NCBI GenBank assembly: GCA_034769895.1
Contig: CM068368.1
Location: 337,923,076-337,987,075 of the forward strand
DNA: 64,000 nucleotides
Source: Magicicada septendecula
Taxonomy: Eukaryota; Arthropoda; Insecta; Hemiptera; Cicadidae
Reading direction: 5' to 3'
Shown: in pieces, positions 23,454-34,818 of the stretch
How the letters are laid out: each line of letters begins with the position of its first letter
Numbering within the stretch: position 1 is the stretch's first letter
Translations under genes and position numbers: made by a program
Notes under the pieces: generated by a model
Databases searched by the model: none
What the model was told of the DNA's origin: nothing
Seen by the model: only the letters and a program-made list of their open reading frames with translations

Positions 23454-24500
23454 CGGCTTAATTTGGTTTGAGAGAGTGACATGTGAATTATAGGGTGATG
23501 TTTTATAGAATTGAGAGGAGTTAATTTACAGCCATTGGCTGTATGCTCTAAACCTATTTATTTTATTAGCAGATTTAACACAGTATGGTTAAAGAAGATT
23601 ACAATTTTAAAATAATTTGTTCAAAGATAAATAGCATAAAACTTACTTTATAAAAATTATTACATGTAGGTTTTTCTCTACATGTATGGTGTTTAAGTAT
23701 GGTGCTTAATTTTTTATCACATTCACTTCTGTGTCCCCCTTATTTTATCTTGCAGGTAACATAAGGAATAAAATATCCATTACTGATGCACCCTGCTACT
23801 TAAAGTAATATAAATAGCTTTCAGCTGTTCACGACAACTCATCTTTTTAGCTTATCTACTATCTTCCACTTTTTCATTCTCTGATTTGTTCTCTTCAGTC
23901 TCTTTCAATCTATTGTCTGCGTGAGTACTGTTATACTTTATTTTTACTTTGTGAGTAAATGTAGAACGTAGTAGGTTACGTTGTTACATTAAGCAGTCAT
24001 TGCTCTCTTTATATCATTTTACTGTCATAATATTTTTTTCTAAGAAATAGTCATCTGAAAATGCCTGTAAATTCCACTGTGTTTGCATATGAGTTCCATT
24101 GTCAGTATTTGTTCATTTGCATATGACCAGTGATTAAAGTGAGTATTGTCGGCAAGGACAATATAACACACTTAGATCAAGCTTTTATGTTCTTTATTAT
24201 TGAATTTATCTCATTATGCTGACCATGTTAATTTTTATGCTTGCTATTTGTATGGGTAAAATAATTAATGATTATAGTTAATTATATTATCTACTAAATG
24301 TATATCAGATGTACATCAGATTTTGTTTTTGTTTTTGAAGTGAAACTTCTTTAGCCACAGTAGCGTGAGTCTACTGCTTTGAAATAGCAATGAAATGAAA
24401 AAGTGAAATGAAGTGGAAAGAAGGACAGCAGCAATGAGCCTATGCGTTTGTAGACGCTGCAGTAGTGAGTCAATGAGGCAATCGTGTTTCACTTCTTCGT
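23454..24500. other. hep intron, nothing recognised
   Basis: AT-rich DNA after the CGGC target duplicate. No coding or transposon-end signal that I can support. Confidence 0.45.
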
Positions 24501-24842
24501 TTCCTTCACAGTGTGTCTCTATTTGTTCATGAAGTGAGATTAACAGTAAAGTGAGGCTAGTATGTATCGTATTCTCACTTTGTTCACCGCTACTGTTACA
24601 GCGATACTAACTACTGTGTAGTATACATTCGTCGCATTTGGCAGTAAAATTCTATTGTGAAGCATGCACAAAGACCACCTCATTTCCTTCTCAGTGTGTC
24701 TCTATTTATGAAGTGAGATTAACAGTAAAATGCGGCTAGCATATTTCATATTCTTGTTTTGTTCACAGTTATTATTACAACGATACTAATTAGTGTGTTA
24801 TATACATTTGTCGTATTTGGTGGGTAAAATTCTGTTGTAATA
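24501..24842 (+). repeat. tandem duplication, unit about 183 bp
   Basis: TTCCTTCACAGTGTGTCTCT at 24501 recurs as TTCCTTCTCAGTGTGTCTCT at 24684. The two copies stay alignable for about 160 bp with moderate divergence. It sits just upstream of the Helentron remnant. Confidence 0.75.
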
Positions 24843-24929
24843 GTGTTGTAAGTTCTATACATCATGCCAAATAATGATGCTGAAAAAACAGGTATGGAGT
24901 GCGTAAGAGCATTTCATGAAAGATAGCAT

Positions 24930-25560
24930 GCACAAAAATCCGTAAAGACTGCCTTGAAACTTCCACATTTTCCCATCGTATTCACATGTGCAATTACCAT
25001 CCTACCATTCACAAGTCACAAGGAGGTACCTTAAATGAGATCATATATATGAATACGAAACGACCTGTTCTTAGCAGTTACTTTACACGGAACTATCGTG
25101 AGTTACCAGCATCAACAGTCCGTCCAATCATCAGAAGTTTTACCATGGGAGAAGTACAGCAACATGTCTGAGAAGCTTGCAAGAGGGATTTTGTCAACTT
25201 GCACTGAACAAATTGGAACAGTTTGTGACGAATTTTATCACCAGTAAGTTCGAGTGCTCATGTCACAGATCTCAGTGATTCAGTCATCCACAAATCGAAC
25301 ATCTTACTTCTCTCAGAAATTTGGTTGAAAAATGAAGAGAAAATTGATGTCCTGAATTTTGACTGTGTGGTACAATTCAAACGGCCTGCTGTGAGAACTG
25401 GTGGAGTGGGGCCATTCACCAGAATTCCAGAGATAGGACAGACATTGTCACCACTTATATGGATATCAATTTACGCCAGGGCAGTGCTTTGACAGTAAAT
25501 TTAACAGATGGAGAAATTTGTGCAGCTCGTTGTTTGCTACCAACTCTCAGCAGACTATTA
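24930..25560 (+). pseudogene. Helentron-type (Helitron2) helicase end plus endonuclease remnant
   Basis: A PIF1-like helicase tail (FTCAITI, then after a frameshift IHKSQGGTLNEIIY) is followed within 250 bp by an endonuclease/exonuclease/phosphatase-type domain. That domain shows SNILLLSEIWLKNEEK, FDCVVQFKRPAVRTGG, and in another frame DIVTTYMDINL and GEICAARC. A helicase followed by such a nuclease is the layout of Helentron-group rolling-circle transposons. Only the end of the long protein survives, in at least two frames with stops, and no ends of the element were identified. Confidence 0.68.
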
Positions 25561-25576
25561 TGACCATGGCAATATA

Positions 25577-25766
25577 TATCACATGGCCACAACACACTCA
25601 CTCCCATGCTCTAACACTCCCATGGGAAAAATCACAAGGGAAGCAAGATATGAAACACGCCCCAAAGTTAAATCAACACCAGTACGCATTGAAAATGTAA
25701 CGGGATTACGGAATGAAACGTCAGCAATATAAACATCACATACACGGATATACCAAAAAATGTGAT
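25577..25766 (+). mobile_element. Penelope-like element 3' tail remnant
   Basis: It resembles 34.22-34.43 kb along its whole length: CACAACACACTCACTCCC, AAAATCACAAGGGAAGCAA, and the frame end NETSAI followed by a stop. Only the end of the GIY-YIG protein and a decayed copy of the hammerhead-like segment remain. Confidence 0.65.
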
Positions 25767-26171
25767 ATATATATTTTAAAACGACTTTACCTCAAGATGT
25801 TTTCTCCCTATTTATAAAGTGATTATAAAATATATATTATATGCATCAAGAAACGGATTGTAGCAGAAAGTGTTTGAATATATATATATATATATTTTTT
25901 TTTCTGTTTTAGATTAGATTATGAAAGAATGGACAGTGATGAATAATATACACATTTGCAACTTTGTACAGTCAACTGGAATAAATCTGTGTAATTACAA
26001 CTATCACAATTCTCTATCAATTCAATCATAGCATAATTTCCTTTCTTACTCGCTCACTGGCAGAAGTTTCATTTCTAACGGGCATGGTGACCACGCACTT
26101 TTTTAACATTTTTTTTCAATTGGTATATTTTTGGCCATACTATTTATTAAGTGTAATTTTTTGTGTTACAG

Positions 26172-26330
26172 TTTAACAAAAAATTATCGACATAGGCCAA
26201 AATATAGAATGTTACTAGAACATCCTTTCCTCAAGAGATATGAGACTGAAGAAGTTGATGTTGCTTTGTGGTTTGCAACAGTAATGACCCAGTGTGAGGC
26301 AGCTAATAGGACTACGAGTATGAATCAAAG
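26172..26330 (+). CDS. hep: MKK7/hemipterous kinase exon (end of kinase domain, docking region)
   Basis: The acceptor is TTACAG at 26171. One base completes the split Cys codon, then LTKNYRHRPKYRMLLEHPF closes the kinase domain (subdomain XI, with its conserved Arg in HRPKY). RYETEEVDVALWFATVM is the region where MAP3Ks dock on MKKs (DVD site). The donor GTAAAC at 26331 leaves two bases (AG), and with the next exon's G they give Arg. The tail after the DVD region (TQCEAANRTTSMNQ) is insect-type and less conserved. Confidence 0.94.
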
Positions 26331-26414
26331 GTAAACTAATCCACAAAGTAAAAAGTAAACTAATAAAGATAATCCATCATTTGGCATCCTAATGTCTGTA
26401 CATGTTTTCATATA

Positions 26415-26520
26415 CAGTAGACGCCCTCTAGTCCGGCCTCGGTTGGATCGGCCGTCGGATGTTTCGGCCAGCCATATGGTGAGTCACACAGTCTAGACGA
26501 GCCTCCAGTGACAGGTCCCA
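26415..26520. mobile_element. possible Tigger/pogo terminus
   Basis: CAGTAGACGCCCTCTAGTCC follows a TA dinucleotide at 26413-26414 and has the look of a pogo/Tigger terminal repeat. No partner end or transposase was found nearby, so this is a fragment at best. Confidence 0.4.
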
Positions 26521-27664
26521 ACTTGTTAAATGGAAAATATATGTAGCTCAGTTGACTCGCGCTTTTGTTCATGTGCAGATGTACATAATGTGAAATACAA
26601 AGGCACAGTGCAAAATATGTTTCAAGTAATTAAATTTTAAGTTGAGTATACAATTTAAGTGACATAAAATGTTTATATATTCTGTATTTACCCGATTACA
26701 AATTTTTTATTTGTTAAAATATAAAGTCGTCTTAGATTTGTGTAAGATTTATCGAATTTGTACTTACCAGTATGGATGCTATCAAAAGAACTATAGTTGC
26801 CATTAATTTTTACTATGAATGTGTTTTCATTACGTTATGGAAGTTTTGTGTTCTTACTGTGTGGTAATTCAAGTTAGTATAAGAAACTAACTGTATTACA
26901 TCCATTTTAAGGTTATATCTGTTTATTTGTGAATGTATCTTAATGTTTCAATGTTGAGATGTCACATAATACTGAATTACATGAACACATTTAACTGGTC
27001 ATTTACTGATGGGATTATGAGATTTTTTATTAGATGAAAGGTTTTATGAATGTCAGTCAATGAGTAGACACAATTTTTAAATCATGTGTGTCAACATTTT
27101 GATAGTTCTTATGGTCATCATCAGGACCTGTGTTTTGGCAATACGGAAGTACTTAAACTCATAATTAGATTTTGATGAATCCGTTTTTTGGCAAGTCTGG
27201 TAATCATGAATGATAATGATTCCACAGCCAGACCCCTGTATTTGCCAGACAATGTCTGCATTAATAAAGGATATTATAACATTAATGAATGATAATGGAA
27301 AAACATTAAATGACGAGATTTTGCAACTGTTGGAGATATAAAACAAAATTCTCTGGATGAGCTCAAGGCTATACCAGAAATGTTATGAAGATTCAACATT
27401 GGCATAATTGTGTTCTGCCCAGTGGAAGGGGACAATATAGTATATATGAATAAAAATTTAATTTCTTAAATAAACAAAATTTGCATGAACTTTTTGATCA
27501 AATTTGTGTAACCATTCTGTGATTAATAACTCTCAGAAAGTTAACAGTAGAAATTGCTCATTGTCTTTTGTTGAAATTTTCAGTGTTTTGTATACCTTAT
27601 TCAACTCATATTTCATTTTACTAAACACATTATATTGTTATTGAATATTATCAAACAAATTATG
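26521..27664. other. hep intron, nothing recognised
   Basis: AT-rich DNA without supported features. Confidence 0.45.
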
Positions 27665-28050
27665 AAATACTGTCTGAGGCTTTCACGGCCAGGCCAGCAT
27701 CAATGTTACTAGAAGATTGGCTTGCTGGGTTGTAAGGCCATGTGTTCTAGAGTGGTTGGTTGCAGACGTTTTGGCCGTACCTTCAAGGCCATCTTCAGTG
27801 CATAAAGTTTGAACAACGGCTGTAATACTGAACACGTTATCGTAGTCAGTAACCATGATAACATTATCAGTATCACAGTCATTACTGATTGTTATCATGG
27901 TTACTGACTGCGATAACTTGGTCAGTGTTATACAGCCTTTGTTCAAACTTTATGCACTGAAGATGGTCGTTGAAGGTACAGCTGAAACGTCTGCAACTAA
28001 CAACTCTAGAACACGGCCTTACAACCCGGCAAGCCAGTCTTCTAGTAACA
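27665..28050. repeat. inverted-repeat unit with two hammerhead-like cores
   Basis: Arms of about 165 bp (27700-27868 and 27880-28045) face each other around a short centre; TTACTGACT and ATGATAACA blocks appear on both sides. The outer parts carry GCTTTCACGGCC and AGGCCTTACAACCC-like sequences also seen in the 16.4-kb unit. A hammerhead-like core lies in each arm (27761-27802 minus, 27953-27995 plus). Confidence 0.8.
27953..27995 (+). ncRNA. hammerhead-ribozyme-like motif
   Basis: TGCA, CTGAAGA (CUGANGA consensus), an imperfect stem II (TGGTC...), GAAA, CGTC, TGCA. The two TGCA blocks pair as stem I, ACGT is self-complementary, and GTC is a standard cleavage triplet. The opposite arm (27761-27802) has a better stem II (TGGCC/GGCCA) but AAAA instead of GAAA. 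Confidence 0.5.
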
Positions 28051-28228
28051 TTATGAAGTACTGTTTTCACATTGAACTTATTATCTTCACATCTTAAAAA
28101 CTCTGTTTTTTTTATGGATGTGCATTTCATGTGTCTGCTTTGGTCACTCGGATCAGAGCTACAGACAGTTATGGAGTATCAACTTAGGAACATCCATTCT
28201 GTAAAATGTTTAAATTTTATATGCAATT

Positions 28229-28230
<2 letters not shown>

Positions 28231-28305
<75 letters not shown>
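28231..28305. repeat. (TA)n(TG)n microsatellite
   Basis: Ten bases of TA followed by about 32 TG units. The Cys-Val open frames across it are repeat artefacts. Confidence 0.97.
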
Positions 28306-28306
<1 letters not shown>

Positions 28307-29591
28307 CTTGTTTCTTATATTAGCTTGGACTACTTGTCCATTAGCTTTCTGCCATTTCAGTATAATTGAATGGTATTGTTTTAGGTTCTAAGATTTACAT
28401 GAAGTTTTCAGCAGTGGAGAGAATATTCTTTATCTGTTCTTGAGTTAGATTTGACAGAGTTTACATTCTTCTGATTTATGTTATGTCAATTTCTTTGAAG
28501 TGAGTAGCAAAGCAGTTTTGGCCTGTGTTGAGACAAAAGAAGGTAGCAAGAGACATTTCTGAATTGTTTTCAGTTTATCTATATTTTCCAGATTTTTACT
28601 TTTGGTACTTTTTGTAGGTAATTGTTCATGTTTTTTTTTATTGAGTATTTTTTTAAACTAGTTTTGGTTTTATATTGGCCTATGGGAAGAGTCATGTAAA
28701 GAGATATAAAGAGATATCTATCCCCAGTTCCCATTCACATCTTATGATCCATCAGTATACGTTGCCAGCCTCTGGTTTGAAGACTTCCCTCTTCCATTGT
28801 GAGAGAACTTCCATGTATCCCTCTTCCATGTATGAGAGTTACTGGGACCGATCCCTTTTGTGTATGCGTTATAAAAGTGCAAGGTTGCAATTGATTTCTG
28901 AGTGTCTAGTGGATTTAATTGATGTGGTATATGGTGTAGCAGAGAGCAGTAATGGATTTTGATTACAGAAAAAGGATATTATATGCTTTCAGAGTGCGCT
29001 ATTCATTGTTTGTGTTTGAGGTAAATTGTGTAGGTTAAGGAATGTAGCTTTTCTTTTGTTCATATTTACTCTCTTCATATTTATTCTTGTTTTATAATTA
29101 TTAATAATAAGTACATAATATTTTTTATTTCTGACAAGAATATATATTTTAACTTGTACACTGTTTAATAGTCTTTTTTACACTGTTTCTGAAGATGACA
29201 ATAGAAAAGACTGTCAACATAGTGTAACACAAAAACTATATTACTTGTGTTGTATTTCTTGTTCCTTAATGGTTAGGCAATGAGCTAGTAGTTGCATGTC
29301 TGCTACTGGTGTGGTTTTTACTTCTCACAAATTTTGTATACGAGTTTGAAATAATTGTTTTGGCATCTTTCTGGTTATTTAATATAATTAAAAGATTAGC
29401 TCTTTACTTTTATAATTGACAATTAGTTGTATATAAACATTATAAATCGTGTTGAGAGTAGTTTATCTTATGTGCTTTCGTAGGACACTCCTGCCAGTTT
29501 TTTAAATAATCGTAATATTTTACTGAGTTTTATTTGTTTCACATGATCTTTCCAGCTTAGATTGTGTTTGACGATGGTTCCTAGTATCTGT
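28306..29591. other. hep intron, nothing recognised
   Basis: AT-rich. A 95-codon open frame at 28675-28962 has no features or splice context that support a gene. Confidence 0.45.
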
Positions 29592-30809
29592 TGTTACATT
29601 TATTTCTATTATAAACTTTAATTTATTTGATTCTGTACACTTTCACTTTTCCTGTTTGTTTACTTTCCCATTTCGGACGCCATCTTACATTGTTGTCAGT
29701 TTCTGCAAATCAAATACTTACTCGGTCCATTGTTCGTTTGGGCGTATTTGGGAGAACAAATAATGGGTGTTGAAATAACCAAATCATTTATTAGTTTACT
29801 AAGGATTAAATTTTATTGATCCTTTATTATTTTCCATATTTCTTATACTCAGACCCTTTCAATCTAAATAATTCTTAATTTTTAAATAGAATTAATTCTC
29901 TTCTCTCCATTACCCCAGTTAACATATTCAAAAGAAAATCGTTTCAGACAAAACTTGTTAATGATCAATAATTACTTGTACATTTAATTTTCTTATATAC
30001 GAGTTTATCTACACTCCAAATAAAATAACAAGATCTTTAAAACTCCAATCAAATTTATTATTAACACAAACCAGCGCTTCACTCACACACATATACGCTT
30101 TCATAACTTACATATTTTTAAAACCCCCTTAGTGAGCTCACTATCTTTAAATTAGACATATATTTTAGGGTACAATTTTTTTCTTTAATTTAGAATGCTT
30201 ATAACTTTTTACATTTCTTCTTTTATTTTATTTTTCAAAATGTTCCTTTATCTGCAATTGTGTCCCAAAAAATCAGTCCAGACTCCTTACGTTTTTCTTT
30301 CATCACCCCGCACATTTCGTTCCTTTACCGTAATTCTCGCCAGATAACTCGAAACTGTCGATGTTGTGTAATTAAAACACAACTGTTACTTTATTTTATT
30401 TATATAACACCCATGTTGTGAATTCACGTATTTTTGACATTTTTTTATTATTACGGGCAAGACGGAAAACTGTACTTCACCGGCGGGCAAGCGAACGGCC
30501 CACGTCCTTCGCTGTTAGATGTTAATTGCCGACTGGCTTTGTTCTCAGCGCAGATGGTTGGCATCAGCCTGCATTCCAAGTTACGTATTGCTGGGCTCGG
30601 CCCTGACATCATATGTCATGACTTCTGAGTACATAGGTCAAAGTTCATACTGCTAAATATAACTGCTTTCCTTGCGTCCTGATGTTGACCTTGACACTAA
30701 TTCGTTCACTTGCGTACGCTGTTATTGTTCCAAATAAAATTTTACAATTAATATGTCGTGACCTCTTTTCCCCAAATTACACCTGGCTGGGCTTAAATGT
30801 CCCATTACA
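29592..30809 (-). repeat. 3' LTR of element II
   Basis: 1218 bp, plus-strand ends TGTTACATTT and CCCATTACA. On the minus strand it starts TGTAATGGGAC. It is followed on the internal side by the polypurine tract (pyrimidine-rich TACCCCCTC on the plus strand). Confidence 0.85.
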
Positions 30810-30818
30810 ATACCCCCT

Positions 30819-30858
30819 CAATGAGAGGTTTTATGCCGAAGCATAAAAACTCTCATTG
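30819..30858 (-). other. hairpin beside the polypurine tract, element II
   Basis: An 18-bp stem with one mismatch (30819-30836 with 30841-30858) closes on CGAA. In the element's own sense (minus) the loop is UUCG closed by C-G, the very stable cUUCGg type. It starts two bases from the pyrimidine run that is the tract's complement. Confidence 0.75.
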
Positions 30859-31798
30859 ACACTCACATACTTTCTAAAGGGATCAGCCTGGATATGTCAC
30901 CACAACCCCCTTTATATTTTATTAAAAATCGTGGTTAACTTACCCCTGGTCCAGTGACTGTGACCGCACCTGAATGACCTTACTGGACTTCCCTTTTGAG
31001 ATCCCAACACTGCAAGGCCAGACAGGTAGTTGACGCCACTGCTCTGACGTGCAGGCCAGCACCGGACCACCGCCACAGCATCACCAGGCACTGAAACATG
31101 AAATCAAAATATCAAATAGTGGCCTTGTATAGTACCATGTCCCTAACTGATCTGGTTCCCTTTAGCTACTCTGATTTGTGTTAAGAAGCACTGGTTTCTT
31201 CCTCTTAACCTCTAACATATACATGGATACATACTTAACATGACATAAAACATTTAACCTTCAATACCAACATTCTGAATGCCCTTCTCTTGTTAATTCT
31301 TGTTCCAGAATTCAAAATATTTCCCTGATTCCCATCAGAATTTAAATAAACATTCCCCATTACATATAATTCACATTTCAAAATAATTAAATTCATTAAT
31401 AAAATTCTTTTAAAAACATTTAAATCAACTACACAATAACAAATTATCTACTTATATCTTTTCTCAAAATCTGTTAATCATCTCCATAATACCCTCAAAA
31501 CAACACAAGAATCATTTAATTATATCGTAAGATCAATTACACCTTCTACATCATCAACATAATTCAATTTCATACTCAATAACTCATTACTAACAGTTTA
31601 GTAACCTCCTTCTCCATCATTATCTAATATTCCCCCCTTTACCCAGTTACAATTAGGTAAATCACCTCACAGACACACCGTGTAAGGCCTTTACCTTGTT
31701 ACATAAATACTGTATTTATACCCCTGGCTTGTAACAGCCAGCTCCTTTCCACACACTATTGCTTAATGATGTTGTACTGTAGCCCCCATTTGCGTCAA

Positions 31799-31913
31799 CA
31801 AGAACTAAGTTTTATTAGGGTGTAAACGCTGCTTACACCGTTCTTGCTTCGGCGTTATATAAAAATTTGGCATTACTGGTATCCGAGGACTGGTGTCCTC
31901 GGATACCAGTAAT
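31799..31913 (-). other. structured RNA block, element II
   Basis: Outer stem CAAGAAC/GTTCTTG (31799-31805 with 31840-31846) encloses GGTGTAA/TTACACC (31819-31825 with 31833-31839). A second hairpin has a perfect 19-bp stem (31872-31890 with 31895-31913) and TGGT loop. The same layout with different bases exists at 41657-41744. Confidence 0.65.
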
Positions 31914-32119
31914 CCTACTACAATGATACATATGCCCTTAATACGGTTCTATCACCCCATTCAGTGGTAGCCGCTGTTCCAAAGTTATGTGGATTCCCCT
32001 GATGAAACCCCCTGTTAATTTCTAAATTGCACCAATTTCATAGGCAACCAACCATGGTCAGTTTACAATAAGTCTGGCCACAACTGGTTGTCATCCAAAA
32101 CCACGGTCTGGGATGTAAT

Positions 32120-33098
32120 TTTCCATATTTCTTATACTCAGACCATTTCAATCCAAATAATTCTTAATTTTTAAATAGAATTAATTCTCTTCTCTCTATT
32201 ACCCCAGTTAACATATTCAAAAGAAAATCATTTCAGACAAAACTTGTTAATGATCAATAATTACTTGTACATTTAATTTTCTTATATACGAGTTTATCTA
32301 CACTCCAAATAAAATAACAAGATCTTTAAAACTCCAATCAAATTTATTATTGACACAAACCAGCGCTTCACTCACACACATATACGCTTTCATAACTTAC
32401 ATATTTTTAAAAACCCCTTAGTGAGCTCACTATCTTTAAATTAGACATATATTTTAGGTGCCATTTTTTCTCTTTAATTTTGAATGGTTATAACTTTTTT
32501 ACATTTCTTCTTTTATTTTCTTTTTCAAAATGTTACTTATCTGCAATTGTGTCCCAAAAAATCAGTCCAGACTCCTTACGTTTTTCTTTCATCACCCCGC
32601 ACATTTCGTTCCTTTACCGTAATTCTCGCCAGATAACTCGAAACTGTCGATGTTGTGTAATTAAAACACAACTGTTACTTTATTTTATTTATATAACACC
32701 CATGTTGTGAATTCACGTATTTTTGACATTTTTTTATTATTACGGGCAAGACGGAAAACTGTACTTCGCCGGCGGGCAAGCGAACGGCCCATGTCCTTCG
32801 CTGTTAGATGTTAATTGCCGACTGGCTTTGTTCTCAGCGCAGATGGTTGGCATCACCCTGCATTCCAAGTTACGTATTGCTGGGCTCGGCCCTGACATCA
32901 TATGTCATGACTTCTGAGTACATAGGTCAAAGTTCATACTGCTAAATATAACTGCTTTCCTTGCGTCCTGATGTTGACCTTGACACTAATTCGTTCACTT
33001 GCGTACGCTGTTATTATTCCAAATAAAATTTTACAATTAATATGTCGTGACCTCTTTTCCCCAAATTACACCTGGTTGGGCGTAAATGTCCCGTTACA
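32120..33098 (-). repeat. 5' LTR of element II, shortened
   Basis: It repeats 29829-30809 closely (for example TTTTCCATATTTCTTATACT and CATGTTGTGAATTCACG). The minus strand starts TGTAACGGGACATTTACG. Confidence 0.85.
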
Positions 33099-33229
33099 CT
33101 GTTTTTTTTCACATATAGGTAACTCTTGATTAATGTATGAATGAGTGTATTTTCAATTATTGAATGGAGAACTTTGTTGATTTATTGAGAAGAATTTGTA
33201 TAGTGTTTATTTGTATGTTATTGCTTTGT

Positions 33230-33900
33230 ACCCAATTATTCATGTTCTATAAGGCTGGACTCATCAAATTGTTTAGCAACTTTGTTATGTGAGGATTATT
33301 TTTTCCAGTTACCAAAATAATAATATCATCTACAAACATAATCATGTTTATCCATTTTATGAGATGCAGCTCTTGAGGTGGTTTATTAGGTCTCTTGATA
33401 TAGACATTACAGACTATTGTACTAGATAACTGCGTGGCTTGGGAAAGTTTAATGTTTGTCTGTAACCGGAGCTGTAGTTTTTATTTTATTTTTGCCCCTC
33501 TTTGAGAAAAAAGTCCATTAAACCATTCTCTTTAATGATTCCATGCGAATGCATCCTGTTTTGCATTAACTTATATCAGTTTTTATAAAATTCTATATGA
33601 CAACACTGTTATCGTAGATTCCTTTGAAGTCAACAAAAATAACAAATATGCTTTCTTTTTGGGTAAATGCGTCTGTGGGTATCTCTATAAATTTAATGTC
33701 TGATGACAGTTGCTTCTGTTTTATCTGAATCAGAGTGAACTTCTGATTTTGTTGTCCATAGTAGAAGTTTAAATGCTTGTGGTTCATGATTTTTAATATA
33801 CATTATAAATATTTCATAATATTCCAGTAGATTTTTAGTTTGAGTACTTGTGATTGCTTGTTTTAGTCTTGTATGGAGGATTTGTTCTGAAAGGCGCCTT
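33230..33900 (-). pseudogene. non-LTR retrotransposon (LINE) reverse transcriptase remnant
   Basis: Minus-strand pieces include FVIFVDFKGIYDNSVV (RT motif with the first catalytic Asp, as in FVDFKKAFDS) near 33.62 kb. Further downstream comes MFVDDIIILVTGKNN, the degenerate FADD box, near 33.33 kb. Between them the frame shifts several times. The clade is not decided. Confidence 0.7.
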
Positions 33901-33939
33901 GGTTCTGAAAGATGTTTCATGGGTATGTTTTCTGATTCC

Positions 33940-34430
33940 CAAGATGGAATTTGTATTTGATGTACACCTGCAAAAACTGCGAGAGATCTTATATCAGCCA
34001 CTCTGGGAGAAATATACGTCAGCGCGTCCATGAACACGCCAAGGAAACAGGACACACTTTCGATTTCAAAAACACAAAAATCTTGGCACGAACCAACTAT
34101 AAGAAAGTGACACAGTACAGGGACGCCATTGAGATATACCAGATGTGAGAGGGAGCAGTCAACGACAGAAACGAATATACAAAAGTAGCGAGAACTTGGA
34201 AATTCCTAACTGACAGTGCACAAATTAACAAACAACGTATGACCACAACACACTTACCCCCACACTCTAACTCTCCCAAAGCAAAAATCACAAGGGAAGC
34301 AATATACAAAATGCGCGGTGTAGTTAAATTAACATCAGTACGCCCTGAAAATGTTCCAGGATTATGGAACGAAACGTCGGCAATATAAGCATCACATACA
34401 CAGATGTACCCAAAAACCTGCTACAACAGA
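33940..34430 (+). mobile_element. Penelope-like element fragment: GIY-YIG endonuclease end and tail
   Basis: The frame at 33951-34148 reads YLMYTCKNCERSYISHSG then RNIRQRVHEHAKETGH, the GIY-YIG layout C-x2-C...YIG-x-SGR-x5-R-x2-EH-x5-H found in Penelope-like elements. Related sequence continues to a tail ending NETSAI, stop (34387), shared with 25577-25766. A hammerhead-like motif overlaps the end of the frame. Confidence 0.78.
34342..34381 (+). ncRNA. hammerhead-like motif overlapping the Penelope ORF end
   Basis: GCC, CTGAAAA, stem GTTCC-AGGATTAT-GGAAC, GAAA, CGTC, GGC. Stem I (GCC/GGC) pairs; the core has A where CUGANGA expects G, so this copy is probably inactive. Confidence 0.45.
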
Positions 34431-34459
34431 TATTCACCGTGAAAGCCTTTGAAAGAGAT

Positions 34460-34472
34460 GTGCGCGCGCGCG

Positions 34473-34508
<36 letters not shown>
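34460..34508. repeat. (GC/CA/TA) dinucleotide repeat
   Basis: GCGCGC, then about 14 CA units, then TATATATA. Confidence 0.95.
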
Positions 34509-34818
34509 ATTGCCACAGATGAAAGTGTAACATCTGTAGAATTATTCAAGTATTTTCTTATTTGTTTTGCTGGGTTGAGCATTAAAGTTAAATTTCTTTT
34601 GTTTGAAGTGATGATTAGTTTGTGGGCTCTAGCACTATACTCCCTGTAGTTTGTTATTGGCAGTAACGTTTATGTCATTTATGTTGTGACTTGCTCAAAG
34701 CTGCAAATGGTTGTTGTAATAAAGTAACATAGTATTGGCATGTATAATTTATTAAAAAAATTCAAGCGAATTAATTTCATAGCAGGTACTCATTTATGCA
34801 TACATTTTTTTCCAATAG

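Larger units (their letters stand above)
29592..33098 (-). mobile_element. pol-less LTR element II (29.6-33.1 kb)
   Basis: CTGT flanks both ends (29588-29591, 33099-33102). The left LTR is 29592-30809; the right LTR is shortened and begins near 32120. The LTR copies differ by roughly 2-3% by eye, so the insertion is recent on a genome scale. The 1.3-kb interior keeps the polypurine tract, the hairpin beside it and a structured block, and only the last residues of the conserved small ORF. No gag or pol is present. It is a shortened, non-autonomous copy. Confidence 0.88.

Noticed and set aside
24501-24842. CRISPR-like array
   Set aside because: Only two long diverged units, no spacers; eukaryotic tandem duplication.
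28072-28391. Open frames rich in Cys-Val
   Set aside because: They translate the TG microsatellite.
30434-30628. 64-codon frame, repeated at 32723-32917
   Set aside because: It is LTR sequence of element II, antisense to the element; conservation is due to LTR identity.
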